Below, piece by piece: positions 42,457-51,572 of a stretch of DNA of 64,000 bases (the stretch's first letter is position 1; each line of letters opens with the position of its first letter). A model generated the notes under the pieces. That model was not told where the DNA came from. It worked only from the letters and a program-made list of their open reading frames with translations, and did not search any database. The position numbers and the translations under genes were made by a program. The DNA is from CAIQPV01 sp963719855 (GTDB taxonomy: Bacteria > Pseudomonadota > Gammaproteobacteria > Burkholderiales > Gallionellaceae), in NCBI GenBank assembly GCA_963719855.1, contig CAVRDK010000004.1, positions 434,001 to 498,000 on the forward strand, in the 5' to 3' direction.

Positions 42457-43914
42457 CTATTTCCGCCAGAAATGCGGTGTAAAAATAATCAGCAGGGTGA
42501 AAATTTCCAGACGGCCCGCCAGCATTGCCAAGGTGCATGTCCAAGTCTGAAAGTCCGTCAGTACGCCAAAATTGCTGGCCGGGCCGACCACGCCTAAGCC
42601 CGGTCCCGCATTGTTGATGCAGCCAACTATGGCAGAAAGCGAGGAAATAAAATCCAGTCCGCTGGCCATCAATGTGAAGGTCAGGGTGGCCACGGTCATG
42701 AAATACAGAAAAATGAATCCAAGTACCGCAAACACGATGTTGTTTGGCACCACATGACCGCCGATTTTCATCGGGTTCACCGCCGCCGGATGCAGCAGCT
42801 TCACAAATTCGCGCCCGGCCTGCTTGAATAAAATCAGCGTGCGTATCATTTTGATGCCGCCGCCGGTGGAACCGGAACTGGCCGTAATGCAACTGAGAAA
42901 CAGCATCCACATCGGCGCGAAGATCGGCCACTGGTTGTAATCCACGCTGGAAAAACCGCAGTCGGTCGCTATGGACACCAGATTGAAACTGGCGTGACGC
43001 AAGGCAGTCCAGAAATTCGGATATACACCCTTCCACCACAGAAACAGGGCGATGCCCAGACAGCTTGCCAATATTAACGCAACCGTGGCGATGGCCTCGG
43101 TATCGCGCAGGTACATCTTCAGGCTTTTTTCGCGCCACGCCAAAAAATGGGTAGCAAAATTCATTGCCGCCAACAACATGAATACAATGAGTACGGATTC
43201 GATGGCGGGCGAATTGAAATAGCCGACACTGGCATCGTGCGTGGAAAATCCGCCCAGCCCCATTGCCGAGAAAGCATGGCAGATCGCGTCCAGCCAGTTC
43301 ATTCCGGCCAGCTTCAGCGATGCGATGCACGCCACAGTGATACCGAGGTATACCAGCCACAGATTGCGCGCCGTCTCGGTGATGCGCGGGGTCAGCGCGG
43401 AATTCTTCATCGGCCCAGGTGTTTCCGCCTTGAACAATTGGCGTCCGCCGACACCCAGCAAAGGCAGGACGGCCACTGCCAGCACGATGATGCCCATGCC
43501 GCCTAGCCAGTGCAGTTCGTGCCGCCAGATATTGATGGCGGGGGGCAGATTGTCCAGCCCGCTCAATACCGTTGCGCCGGTAGTGGTAATGCCGGACATG
43601 GTTTCAAAATAGGCATCAGTGAAAGACAGACGGTCTATCACCATGAGCAGCGGCAGCGTTGCCACGGCGGGCATCGCCGTCCACATGCCGATTACCAGCA
43701 AATAGCCGTGGCGAATGGATAGCTCGCCCTTGTAGCGGCGTGTCAGCAGCCACATCAGCACGCCCACAGCGGAGGTCATCACCATGGCCAGCGTGAAATC
43801 AATCAACGTGCCGTCAGCGTAAATTAACGATGCCGCCATCGGCATCAGGTAGGCCGCGCTGAACACCACCAGCATCAGGCCCAACGCGTTGATAACGGTG
43901 AATATGCGATGCAT
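42457..43914 (-). CDS. trkH: Trk-type potassium uptake protein, membrane subunit
   Basis: 485 residues, multi-span. The four pore loops are visible as GITTTGATVLSGLDNLP, AFSAMGLGGFSTHDAS, ATDCGFSSVDYNQWP (filter GFSS) and GCINNAGPGLGVVGPASNFG, with M-P-M repeats in between; the sequence HWLGGMGIIVLAVAVLP also matches TrkH. It conducts K+ together with TrkA. It starts at ATG 43914, directly against the trkA stop (43915), and is followed by the CheA-like fragment. Confidence 0.95.
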   Translation of the reverse strand: MHRIFTVINALGLMLVVFSAAYLMPMAASLIYADGTLIDFTLAMVMTSAVGVLMWLLTRRYKGELSIRHGYLLVIGMWTAMPAVATLPLLMVIDRLSFTDAYFETMSGITTTGATVLSGLDNLPPAINIWRHELHWLGGMGIIVLAVAVLPLLGVGGRQLFKAETPGPMKNSALTPRITETARNLWLVYLGITVACIASLKLAGMNWLDAICHAFSAMGLGGFSTHDASVGYFNSPAIESVLIVFMLLAAMNFATHFLAWREKSLKMYLRDTEAIATVALILASCLGIALFLWWKGVYPNFWTALRHASFNLVSIATDCGFSSVDYNQWPIFAPMWMLFLSCITASSGSTGGGIKMIRTLILFKQAGREFVKLLHPAAVNPMKIGGHVVPNNIVFAVLGFIFLYFMTVATLTFTLMASGLDFISSLSAIVGCINNAGPGLGVVGPASNFGVLTDFQTWTCTLAMLAGRLEIFTLLIIFTPHFWRK

Positions 43915-45288
43915 CTAAAAGAACCCGATCCCTACCTGGAACAATTTCTCGACTTTGTGGATCATTTTCTTGTTGATTACGAACACGATGACGTGGTCAT
44001 CCGCTTCGATCAATTGGTCATGATGCCCCATGATGACCTCGACGCCACGCACGATAGCGCCGATGGTGGCGCCCTTGGGCAGGTCAATCTCGTCTATGCG
44101 TCGCCCCACTACTCTGGAGGACTGACGGTCGCCGTGCGCTATCAGCTCCAGTGCCTCCGCCGCACCGCGCCGCAGCGAATGCACCGCAGCCACGTCGCCC
44201 TGGCGCACATACGCCAGCAGCGAGCCGATGGTCACATGAGCGGGTGACACCGCGATGTCGATCTTGCCCCCCTGCACCAAGCCGACGTAAGCATTGCGGT
44301 TGATCAGCGCAATCACCTTGCGCGCGCCATCGCGCTTGGCCAGCAACGTGGACATAATGTTATTTTCGTCATCGTTGGTCAGCGCGCAGAACACATCCAC
44401 GTCCGCCACATGCTCGGTAGCCAGCAGGTTTTCGTCGGTGCCGTCGCCGTTCAATACCAGCGTGTGTTTTAATTCACCGGCCAGTTGTTCGCAGGCTTTC
44501 TTGTTGTATTCGATCAGCTTGACCTGATAATCGCGCTCCAGAGCGCGCGCCAGGCGCCGCCCAATATTGCCGCCGCCGACGATCATCACACGCTTGGTCG
44601 GTTTGTCCATGCGACGCAACTCTTTCAGCACGCTACGGATGTTCCCGGTGGCGGCGATGAAAAATATCTCGTCGCCTGCCTCGATTACCGTATCGCCTTC
44701 CGGGATAATAGGTCTGTCCTGACGGAAAATTGCGGCGACGCGCGTATCGACCTGCGGCATGTGGCTGCGCAAGAAACTCAGCGGCTTGTTCACCAGCGGG
44801 CCACCTTCGAATACCTTTACCGCCACCAGCGACACGTGCCCATTGGCGAATTCCAGCACTTGCAACGCCTCGGGAAATTCGATCAGCTTGCGGATGTAAT
44901 CGGTGAGTATCTGCTCGGGGCAGATGGAGAAGTCCACGCAGAAATTTGCGGAGCTGAAAATCTCGGGATGTTCCAGATAACCGGTAGCGCGTATCCGCGC
45001 GATTTTGGTTGGTGTGTTGTACAGGCTGGCGGCCAGTTTGCAGGCCACCATATTGACTTCGTCGCTCTGTGTAACCGCCAGCAGGATGTCGGCATCGGCA
45101 ATACCGGCCTGTTCCAGCGTGGAAGGATGAGAGGCATTACCCACCAGCGTGCGCAGGTCGAAACGGTCTTGCAGCAAGTGAAGTTTTTCTGCGTTGGTAT
45201 CCACCACGGTGATGTCGTTGGCCTCGCTGACCAAGCTTTCCGCCACCGTCGAACCGACCTGTCCCGCCCCGAGTATCAGTATTTTCAC
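43915..45288 (-). CDS. trkA: Trk potassium system NAD(H)-binding regulatory subunit
   Basis: 457 residues with two RCK repeats. First Rossmann: KILILGAGQVGSTVAESLVS; second: KRVMIVGGGNIGRRLARALE. TrkA-C domains follow each (for example VVGRRIDEIDLPKGATIGAI). It binds NAD/ATP and gates TrkH from the cytoplasm. First gene of trkA-trkH; a MITE-like element lies immediately upstream. Confidence 0.95.
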   Translation of the reverse strand: MKILILGAGQVGSTVAESLVSEANDITVVDTNAEKLHLLQDRFDLRTLVGNASHPSTLEQAGIADADILLAVTQSDEVNMVACKLAASLYNTPTKIARIRATGYLEHPEIFSSANFCVDFSICPEQILTDYIRKLIEFPEALQVLEFANGHVSLVAVKVFEGGPLVNKPLSFLRSHMPQVDTRVAAIFRQDRPIIPEGDTVIEAGDEIFFIAATGNIRSVLKELRRMDKPTKRVMIVGGGNIGRRLARALERDYQVKLIEYNKKACEQLAGELKHTLVLNGDGTDENLLATEHVADVDVFCALTNDDENNIMSTLLAKRDGARKVIALINRNAYVGLVQGGKIDIAVSPAHVTIGSLLAYVRQGDVAAVHSLRRGAAEALELIAHGDRQSSRVVGRRIDEIDLPKGATIGAIVRGVEVIMGHHDQLIEADDHVIVFVINKKMIHKVEKLFQVGIGFF

Positions 45289-45305
45289 GCCTGTCCCTTA
45301 GGTTA

Positions 45306-45547
45306 TGGGAACCTCTAAAAAATAAATTTTGCGAGCATCCGCTACGCGGCTTGCCTGCTTACCCCACTTCGTCGCCATACTGCGTTGCTCACAATAAATT
45401 ACTCCTTACATATAAAAAATATGCGGCGTCATAATTTTTTGCTCGCGCCTTGTCTTGCTTATAACCAGCCACTTGGTTGTCGCCTTTTGACAACCTAGTG
45501 GAATGGCTAGTAGTTCCATCAGAAAATTAAATTTTTAGAGGTTCCCT
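45306..45547. mobile_element. MITE-like element, copy C, at the IMPase stop codon
   Basis: Terminal repeats TGGGAACCTCTAAAAAAT and AATTTTTAGAGGTTCCC, TA at both boundaries (45304-45305, 45548-45549). The interior carries the family core on the opposite strand to copies A and B (CGTCGCCATACTGCGTTGCTCA ... ATATGCGGCGTCAT ... CTCGCGCCTTGTC) plus the hairpin module at 45461-45522, in the same orientation as in copy B. The right TA is shared with the TAA stop of the IMPase gene. Confidence 0.75.
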
Positions 45548-46383
45548 TATTGCTGCGCGCGTATCCAGTTCTTCCATTCGTCGAATAACTTCCTGTCGCG
45601 CGCCGCAATCACCGGACGCTGCCAGACATCGCCCTGTGAAAAATCGTCATCCTCGATACAGCAGGCATGGCCACCAGCTTCCCATAGAATCAGCGAACCG
45701 GCAGCATAATCCCACAGCTTTTGTCCGCCGTGCAAATACACATCATAGCGCCCGGCGGCGGTATAACACCAGTCCAGCGCGCTGGCGCCGAAGTTGCGCT
45801 GCGAACTATAAGGCGGATGGGTCGCCAGTTGTGCGACCAGCTTGGTGCTTAACCGTTTCATATCCACATTCGCCAATGCCTGATCCAGCGATTCCGCCGT
45901 TTCGCGCACAATCAGCCGCTCGCTGTTCAGGAACGTGCCCTTGCCCAACTCGGCGGCAAACGCTTCGTCCGCCACCGGGTCGTACACCACGCCAAGTACG
46001 CTCTTGCCCTCGCGCAGCAGCGCAACAGACACTGCAAAATAGGGCAAGCCGCGCACAAAGTTGGATGTGCCGTCTATCGGGTCTATGCACCACAGACCGC
46101 TGTTGCCGGCTTGCCATATCGTATGCTGCTCCTCGGCGGGCATCTCTTCGCCCAGCACCGGCACGTTGAGGATGGCTTGCAGCTTCTTGGACAATGCGAG
46201 CTGTGCCGCCATGTCGGCCTCGGTACACAGGCTGCCGTCGCTCTTGCGCTGATGCGCCACCTTCATGTAGCGCGGCATGATCTCCTCCGCCGCGACCAGT
46301 TTGACCGCCGCGACCACAGCTTTCAGCATCGCGCCCATGGTTTTGGAGCGCGGCGCGCCGCGTTTTTCAACATGCTGTATCAC
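45547..46383 (-). CDS. Inositol monophosphatase-family protein
   Basis: 278 residues from a GTG at 46383 that overlaps the thioredoxin-like gene stop (GTGA); an ATG further in would give MGAMLKAVVAAVKLVA. Metal sites: VLGEEMPAEE, LWCIDPIDGTSNFVRGLPYF (D-P-x-D-G-T) and KLWDYAAGSLILWEAGG (W-D-x-A-x-G). It dephosphorylates inositol monophosphates or related sugar phosphates (SuhB/CysQ relatives). The stop TAA holds the TA of the adjacent element. Operon with the 46380 gene. Confidence 0.9.
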   Translation of the reverse strand: MIQHVEKRGAPRSKTMGAMLKAVVAAVKLVAAEEIMPRYMKVAHQRKSDGSLCTEADMAAQLALSKKLQAILNVPVLGEEMPAEEQHTIWQAGNSGLWCIDPIDGTSNFVRGLPYFAVSVALLREGKSVLGVVYDPVADEAFAAELGKGTFLNSERLIVRETAESLDQALANVDMKRLSTKLVAQLATHPPYSSQRNFGASALDWCYTAAGRYDVYLHGGQKLWDYAAGSLILWEAGGHACCIEDDDFSQGDVWQRPVIAARDRKLFDEWKNWIRAQQ

Positions 46384-46937
46384 GCTTCATCCTTCCACTT
46401 GATGGAACAGCCCATGCTGGCGATCTGCTCGCGCGGCCCTTGCCCGGTCTGCGCCACTTGCACCATGGCGTTGAACAGATCGCGCGGAGCATTAGGCACC
46501 GCATCTTTGCGCGAAACATCCAGGCGACCACGGTACTGCAATTCGAGATTGGCGTTGAAGCCAAAGAAATCCGGGGTGCATACCGCGCCGTAATCTCTGG
46601 CGACCTGCTGCGTTTCGTCCCACACATAAGGGAAAGGGAAGTCATATTGTCGCGCCACCAACCCCATGTTGTCGAATGAGTCTTCTGGGTATTCGGCAGG
46701 ATTGTTCGACATGATGGCTATACTGTTGATACCGTGTTGCTGCAATTCTCTGGTATCGCGGATGATACGGTCGCGGATGGATTTCACGTAGGGACAATGA
46801 TTACAGATAAACATTACCAGCAAGCCGTTCTCGCCGCGTACGCTTCCCAGCGTGTAACGTTTGCCATCCACGCCCGGCAAGTCGAACTCGCGCGCTTTCC
46901 AACCGAAATCGCAGATTGGCGGGTGCAGGCTGACCAT
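46380..46937 (-). CDS. Thioredoxin-family (AhpC/TSA-like) protein
   Basis: 185 residues. Opens SLHPPICDFGWKAREFDLPG then VDGKRYTLGSVRGENGLLVM; the active-site area is MFICNHCPYVKSIRDRIIRD, where a C-N-H-C pair replaces the usual C-x-x-C surroundings, followed by CTPDFFGFNANLELQYRGRL. This conserved bacterial group is annotated as thioredoxin-like; substrates are unknown. The last bases overlap the next gene (GTGA), pointing to translational coupling. Confidence 0.85.
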   Translation of the reverse strand: MVSLHPPICDFGWKAREFDLPGVDGKRYTLGSVRGENGLLVMFICNHCPYVKSIRDRIIRDTRELQQHGINSIAIMSNNPAEYPEDSFDNMGLVARQYDFPFPYVWDETQQVARDYGAVCTPDFFGFNANLELQYRGRLDVSRKDAVPNAPRDLFNAMVQVAQTGQGPREQIASMGCSIKWKDEA

Positions 46938-47039
46938 AACGCTCCTAAATTACATTTTTTATTTATAACGTTATATTATCATGCCAAGCTATCAACCTAA
47001 CTACTACCATGTAACACTAGAACCTTCGCAAACTAAACC

Positions 47040-47106
47040 CCTCCAAACCTCCCCTTGTCAGGGGAGGCTTAAAAGCTTCCCCCCGGGGGGATTGAGGGGG
47101 GTTGGT
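47040..47106. repeat. C-rich/G-rich palindromic repeat upstream of rsmE
   Basis: CCTCCCCTTGTCAGGGGAGG hairpin followed by AAGCTTCCCCCCGGGGGG, and AGGGGGGTTGGTTTTA mirroring CTAAACCCCTCC at the left. One of the family of C-rich intergenic repeats also seen around mshL and mshK. Confidence 0.6.
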
Positions 47107-47142
47107 TTTAAGTGTTACTGTGTACTACCCTAAAACCCGATC

Positions 47143-47880
47143 ATGTCCGCACCGCGCTTTTATTGCTCCCCACCCTTGCTCTTCAGCGACACCCTTGAGC
47201 TACCGCCTGAAGCCGCCCACCACGCTAACCGCGTACTGCGCCTGCGCGTGAACGATCCGGTGCAGGTGTTCGACGGCGAAGGCAATGCGCTTGATGCCAC
47301 CATCAGCGAAATCAGCGGCAAGCGCGTGGTGCTGGGCCGACTGAAGCCATGCGCTGCCGAACTTCAGTCGCCTTTGCACATCGTGCTGGCACAGGCGATG
47401 TGCGGCAGTGAAAAAATGGATTGGGTCGTACAAAAAGCCACCGAACTCGGCGTGGCGGAAATCCAGCCGGTGCAGACCCAGCGCAGCGTGGCCAGGTTGT
47501 CCAGCGAACGCGCCGAGAAGCGCACCGAACACTGGCGCAGCGTCACCATCGCCGCCTGCGAACAATGCGGACGCAATACCCTGCCGCAAGCCCATGCGCC
47601 GCAGGAATTCAGCGCCTGGCTGGCGCAAATGCGCGATGTCTCTGGCGCCAAATTCATTTTGCAACCGGAAGGCTCGACTGCGCTGCACAAACAGCCGTCG
47701 CCGCAAGACAAAGCCACACTGCTGATCGGCCCTGAGGGCGGCTTCACTGTGGACGAAGTGCTTATGGCGTATCAAGTTGGATTCGTTCCCATCCTGCTTG
47801 GCCCGCGCGTGCTGCGCACCGAGACAGCGGCATTGGCAGGCATTACCGCATTGCAAACTTTGTGGGGTGATTTCAGCTAG
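47143..47880 (+). CDS. rsmE: 16S rRNA (uracil1498-N3)-methyltransferase
   Basis: 245 residues. N-terminal PUA-like domain LPPEAAHHANRVLRLRVNDP, then SPOUT domain with QAMCGSEKMDWVVQKATELG, LLIGPEGGFTVDEVLMAY and the knot segment LGPRVLRTETAALAGITALQ. It methylates U1498 of 16S rRNA with SAM. Converges with mshN (4 bp). Confidence 0.95.
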   Translation: MSAPRFYCSPPLLFSDTLELPPEAAHHANRVLRLRVNDPVQVFDGEGNALDATISEISGKRVVLGRLKPCAAELQSPLHIVLAQAMCGSEKMDWVVQKATELGVAEIQPVQTQRSVARLSSERAEKRTEHWRSVTIAACEQCGRNTLPQAHAPQEFSAWLAQMRDVSGAKFILQPEGSTALHKQPSPQDKATLLIGPEGGFTVDEVLMAYQVGFVPILLGPRVLRTETAALAGITALQTLWGDFS

Positions 47881-47884
47881 TGCT

Positions 47885-49000
47885 CTACAACGCCTTCAAC
47901 TGCTGCATCACATAGGCATGCAAATCGGCATTGAGGGTGTGCGTCTCCAAGGCGCGTTTGAATGCAACGCGCGCTTCCTCATTCCGCTGAAGTGCCTGTA
48001 GGGAAATACCCAGCCCCATCTGCCACACGCCCGAGTTGGGTGATAGTTGTACGGCAGCTTGATAGTGCATAACAGCTTCTTTGTGGCGGTTCAGGCGTTG
48101 CAGCAACGCCGCGACAAATGCTTGATAATCGGGCTGCCGCTCTGCATAAGGTAAAGTTTTCTGCAAAACAAGCAGCGCCGACCAGGACGCGTCACGGTCA
48201 ACCTGAATACGCGCCAGCAGCATGGCAAAGCTGCTATTTTTGATGTTGAGTTTCAGGCCCTCCTGCAACACACGCTCGGCATCGGCATTGCGCTTGTTTT
48301 GCAGCAGCAACACGGCCATGGCCTGACGCGCGGCTTCGTGACCGGCATCGAGTTGCAACGCTGCCTCATATCCGGCCAGCGCCTCATCGATACGACCCTG
48401 CTGCATTAACCCATTTGCCTTGCGGAACTCGTTATCTGCCTGTTGTTGCACACTGAGCGGCTTAATCTTTTTATTCACGCCGCCCTTCGGGATAGAAGTC
48501 GCTCCTGACTCATCGTACGACGCTGCGGCTCCTGTATCGGGCGCAGCTAATGATGCAACTTTGCGGTGCTTGTGTCGGTTTGCCGTGGCAAACGGTTTGG
48601 AAGGTAGCGGTGCTTCCAGTTCCGGGCTCGGACTTGAAGCAGCGGCTTCCATCTTTTGTCCGCTCTCTTTTGGCGAAACCTCTTGCGTGATGACCGCAAC
48701 AGGCTGGGATGCTGCTATTGCTTGCGATATTTTTACCCCGCTTGCCGCAATCGACGTGGATGCCCCCTGAGGCACAGAAATCGATTTGGCGGGTGCTTGC
48801 GCCGTGCTCACTGGGGCAGCGATCTTGTGGCGCGAACCCAACGCCAGCCATCCTGCCGCGCATACCAACACAACCCCGCCTATCAATGCCGCCTTGACCC
48901 AGTTTTTCTGAGCAAGAATCCGCTGGATGGCAGCTTCCTCGGGTAGCGCATACTCTCCGCGTTTATTCAGGCCGCTCAAAATTTTATTGATCAAGCTCAT
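47885..49000 (-). CDS. mshN: MSHA pilus biogenesis protein MshN (TPR)
   Basis: 371 residues. The N-terminus SLINKILSGLNKRGEYALPE matches MshN-type proteins; one membrane span follows (ALIGGVVLVCAAGWLAL, about residues 37-53), then a Pro/Ala/Ser linker and a C-terminal TPR array (QQADNEFRKANGLMQQGRID onward, about 190-370). It anchors in the inner membrane and helps connect the pilus machine. Last gene of the locus in transcription order; mshM, usual between mshL and mshN, is absent. Confidence 0.9.
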   Translation of the reverse strand: MSLINKILSGLNKRGEYALPEEAAIQRILAQKNWVKAALIGGVVLVCAAGWLALGSRHKIAAPVSTAQAPAKSISVPQGASTSIAASGVKISQAIAASQPVAVITQEVSPKESGQKMEAAASSPSPELEAPLPSKPFATANRHKHRKVASLAAPDTGAAASYDESGATSIPKGGVNKKIKPLSVQQQADNEFRKANGLMQQGRIDEALAGYEAALQLDAGHEAARQAMAVLLLQNKRNADAERVLQEGLKLNIKNSSFAMLLARIQVDRDASWSALLVLQKTLPYAERQPDYQAFVAALLQRLNRHKEAVMHYQAAVQLSPNSGVWQMGLGISLQALQRNEEARVAFKRALETHTLNADLHAYVMQQLKAL

Positions 49001-49024
49001 CGAATCAGCATCCAGTCTTCTGCA

Positions 49025-50833
49025 TTACGGCCTTGCACCCGAAACATTCGCCATGCTATTCATGCGGTCGCGGCTATGTGCAATGTCATCCGACCAGTCC
49101 TTGTCGCCGTCCACCACCGTAGGTTTCAGCAAAAGAATCAGCTCGCTTTTTTGGGTGGCTTTTTGAGTTTGACCGAACACCATCTTGGGCAAACCCGGCA
49201 GGCCGGATTGATTGTTGGTTGTCGACTGCGTCATCAAACCGCCGATAACCACGATCTGTCCATCGCGTGCACGCACTACACTATCCGTTTCCGAAATGGC
49301 AGTTAATGCCATCGGGATGGTTCCTCCTCCCAAACTGGCTAACATCGCCACGTTTTGCGCGGTGATCTGGCTTACCGATGGATGTACGTGCAGGATGATC
49401 TCGTTAAATTCATTGATACTCGGTGTCACGTCCAGTGCGATTCCTGAAAACATGGAAGAATAATTAGGCGCAACCGTGCCGGGTGTCGTTATACCGTTTG
49501 ACGTTGTGGCAGGTGTAGTGGTAATACCCGTGATGAAATACTCGTCCGTGCCCACTTTCAAGATGGCCTTCTGATTATTCAAGGTAGCGATACGCGGGCT
49601 GGATAACACATGCACACTACCCTGCGTTTCCAGAAAATCCAGCATCGCGGCAAAATTGCCGGTCTGAAAAGCCAAACCAAACAAGGCTCCCGCCCCACCG
49701 TTAGCCAAGCTACCGCCGCGAATAGCGGCTGTTGTAAGACCATTGGTTATAGTCGATCCGGTCGAGGAGCTACCTGAAATCGATGAACCAGCGGCTGTCG
49801 ATGCTAACGTACCCGCTGTTAACGTTCCGTCAGTCAGCGCCCCAGTTGGTGTTAACGTGGTACCGGAAGTCAGTTGTCCCACGCTGGTACTGCTATTTGG
49901 ACTATTCTTGAATGCTCCCCAATTCACCCCGGACTGAAAACTATCATTCAGCTGCACTTCGAGAATCTTGGCTTCCAGTATGACTTGGCGCTCAATTGAA
50001 ATCTGCGAAGCCTTGAGATAAGCGGTCACGTTCTTCAATTCGTCCGGCATGGCACGCACGACGATTACCCCGGACATTGAGTTGATTATCACGGTACGCC
50101 CAGCTTCGCTACCGACTATGGCTTTCAGCGAGGCCTCTAATTCACCCCAGAAATTATTGGCCTTGGCATTGGTTGTCGTAGTGACATAACTGCTGCCCGA
50201 ACCACCCGTAGCACCCGAACCACCCGTAGCACCCGAGCCACCTGTAGCACCCGAGCCACCTGTAGCACCCGATCCGCCCGCAGCGCCCGATCCGCCCGCA
50301 GCGCCCGATGCCGATTGCACGGACAGCGTTGATGAACCTGTGCGCGTAGCGGTCAGGTAGCTCACTTGAAACAGCCGCGTTTGCAACGCAATCGGCTGGA
50401 TGTAAATGCGGTTCGCATCGACCTTGTAGTCATAGCCATATAATTCGCGGATCGCCTCCAGTGCCTCGAACACCGTCACATCCTTCAGGCTCAGCGAAAT
50501 ATTGCCGCTTATCTCGGTGGGAACCAGCATGTTGAAATGCGTGCCTGACACGATGGCCATGAATACCTGGTTGGCCGGTGTGTTGTTCACGGTAAGATCG
50601 AACCTTGGCTCCAGCGGTTTGCTGTCTGCCTTGGGCATCATCATTACAAGCGGCGGTAGCAAGGCATTGCTAATCACCTCGGTCTTGATAGGTTTGGCGC
50701 TATCCCGTATTGAGGCATCCATTTCATGGTGTATTGCCTCCGCCGTGGTATTTTTTGAGCTTGGCGCAGCGCAACCCGACAGGCCGAGCAACGCCAGCAT
50801 TCCCAATGGCAGTATCCATAGCATGCGGTTCAT
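49025..50833 (-). CDS. mshL: MSHA pilus secretin MshL (lipoprotein)
   Basis: About 602 residues from ATG 50833 (or 50824), giving signal MLWILPLGMLALLGLSGC with a lipobox. The open frame reaches back to 50992 through a C-rich repeat and should not be used. Domains: STN-type repeat (TVNNTPANQVFMAIVSGTHF), N1 fold, secretin ring (VLSSPRIATLNNQKAILKVG, SINEFNEIILHVHPSVSQI, ARDGQIVVIGGLMTQ). Two low-complexity inserts: an 18-bp tandem repeat giving S-G-A-T-G-G units, and a Ser/Thr/Gly-rich stretch within the secretin region. It forms the outer-membrane pore. Confidence 0.9.
   Translation of the reverse strand: MNRMLWILPLGMLALLGLSGCAAPSSKNTTAEAIHHEMDASIRDSAKPIKTEVISNALLPPLVMMMPKADSKPLEPRFDLTVNNTPANQVFMAIVSGTHFNMLVPTEISGNISLSLKDVTVFEALEAIRELYGYDYKVDANRIYIQPIALQTRLFQVSYLTATRTGSSTLSVQSASGAAGGSGAAGGSGATGGSGATGGSGATGGSGATGGSGSSYVTTTTNAKANNFWGELEASLKAIVGSEAGRTVIINSMSGVIVVRAMPDELKNVTAYLKASQISIERQVILEAKILEVQLNDSFQSGVNWGAFKNSPNSSTSVGQLTSGTTLTPTGALTDGTLTAGTLASTAAGSSISGSSSTGSTITNGLTTAAIRGGSLANGGAGALFGLAFQTGNFAAMLDFLETQGSVHVLSSPRIATLNNQKAILKVGTDEYFITGITTTPATTSNGITTPGTVAPNYSSMFSGIALDVTPSINEFNEIILHVHPSVSQITAQNVAMLASLGGGTIPMALTAISETDSVVRARDGQIVVIGGLMTQSTTNNQSGLPGLPKMVFGQTQKATQKSELILLLKPTVVDGDKDWSDDIAHSRDRMNSMANVSGARP
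50195..50309 (-). repeat. 18-bp tandem repeat inside mshL
   Basis: About six copies of an 18-bp unit (CCACCTGTAGCACCCGAG and variants) encoding (S-G-A-T/A-G-G)n between the N domain and the secretin domain. Copy number is likely variable by slippage. Confidence 0.85.
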
Positions 50834-50859
50834 TCCGAAAAACCTATTGGCCAATATAT

Positions 50860-50975
50860 CCCCTCCCCCTTGCAGGGAGAGGGCTAGGGAGGGGGTAGAA
50901 ACGTAGCTTTCCCGCCATGCTAACCCCCATCCTAACCTTCCCCCTTGCAGGGGGAAAGGACGGTTTGGTTCTAAT
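50860..50975. repeat. C-rich interspersed repeat upstream of mshL
   Basis: CCCTCCCCCTTGCAGGGAGA ... GAGGGGGTAGAAACG and CTAACCCCCATCCTAACC ... CCCTTGCAGGGGGAAAGG: paired hairpins of a widespread C-rich repeat. A second, near-inverted copy lies at 51435-51550. Confidence 0.75.
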
Positions 50976-50988
50976 GATTTATCCGAGT

Positions 50989-51414
50989 TCATTTTTCCTC
51001 CTTCTTTCCGGCTTGGCTGGTTGATTTATTAACCAGTTTCTTCTTCCGGGCAGGATATTTCACATCATTTTCCATGGGTGGCAAAACCGCTTTCTTGTCT
51101 ATTTTTACATTTGGGAACAGCGTCAACACTTGTCGCCCTTTCGTCCCCTGTAACACTACGCTACCCTCGCGGACCTCAATCAACCTAACATCGCCCGCTT
51201 TTCCACCCAGTTCGATCATTTGCCCATTGATAATGGCCGCGCGCCGGGCGGGAGAAATGATGATGGACTGTAAGTCGTTTGGTGTGGCCCCCACCGCACT
51301 GGCACTGAGCTCGTAGGGTGGCTTGGTAGGGTCCACCAATGTTTGTGCCAAAGAGATGGCAGGGATGGCACTCAGCAACAGCAGTACCCATCCATTTATT
51401 CTCAAGGCGCGCAT
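50989..51414 (-). CDS. mshK: MSHA biogenesis protein MshK
   Basis: 141 residues from ATG 51414, giving signal peptide RALRINGWVLLLLSAIPAI with cleavage after SLAQ; the open frame back to 51588 runs through repeat DNA. The mature protein begins TLVDPTKPPYELSASAVG and has SIIISPARRAAIINGQMIEL and GDVRLIEVREGSVVLQG, the GspC/PilP-like fold. It is a periplasmic linker between inner-membrane parts and the secretin. C-terminus Lys-rich. Confidence 0.85.
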   Translation of the reverse strand: MRALRINGWVLLLLSAIPAISLAQTLVDPTKPPYELSASAVGATPNDLQSIIISPARRAAIINGQMIELGGKAGDVRLIEVREGSVVLQGTKGRQVLTLFPNVKIDKKAVLPPMENDVKYPARKKKLVNKSTSQAGKKEEK

Positions 51415-51434
51415 CAACCCAGATAAATCGTCAG

Positions 51435-51550
51435 AACAAAACCGTCCCTTCCCCCTGCCAGGGGGAAGGCTAGGATGGGGGTTGGCACAGCGGGGAAGCG
51501 GCGTTTCTACCCCCTCCCTAGCCCTCCCCCTGCAAGAGGGAGGGGACATT
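51435..51550. repeat. C-rich interspersed repeat between mshJ and mshK
   Basis: CCTTCCCCCTGCCAGGGGGA ... GGATGGGGGTTGGC and TACCCCCTCCCTAGCCCTCC ... CTGCAAGAGGGAGGG. It is the inverted partner of the repeat before mshL and replaces the usual close mshJ-mshK spacing. Confidence 0.75.
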
Positions 51551-51572
51551 GGAGATAATAGATTGTCTGGCA

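Noticed and set aside
42443..43360. N-terminal extension of the CheA-like frame back to 43360
   Set aside because: This part is a shadow of trkH in another frame; the Hpt domain begins just after the ATG at 42442.
50195..50309. CRISPR array
   Set aside because: The 18-bp units are directly adjacent with no spacers and keep the reading frame of mshL.
50834..50992. Upstream codons of the mshL frame
   Set aside because: They are translated C-rich repeat DNA without an RBS, and would bury the lipoprotein signal peptide.
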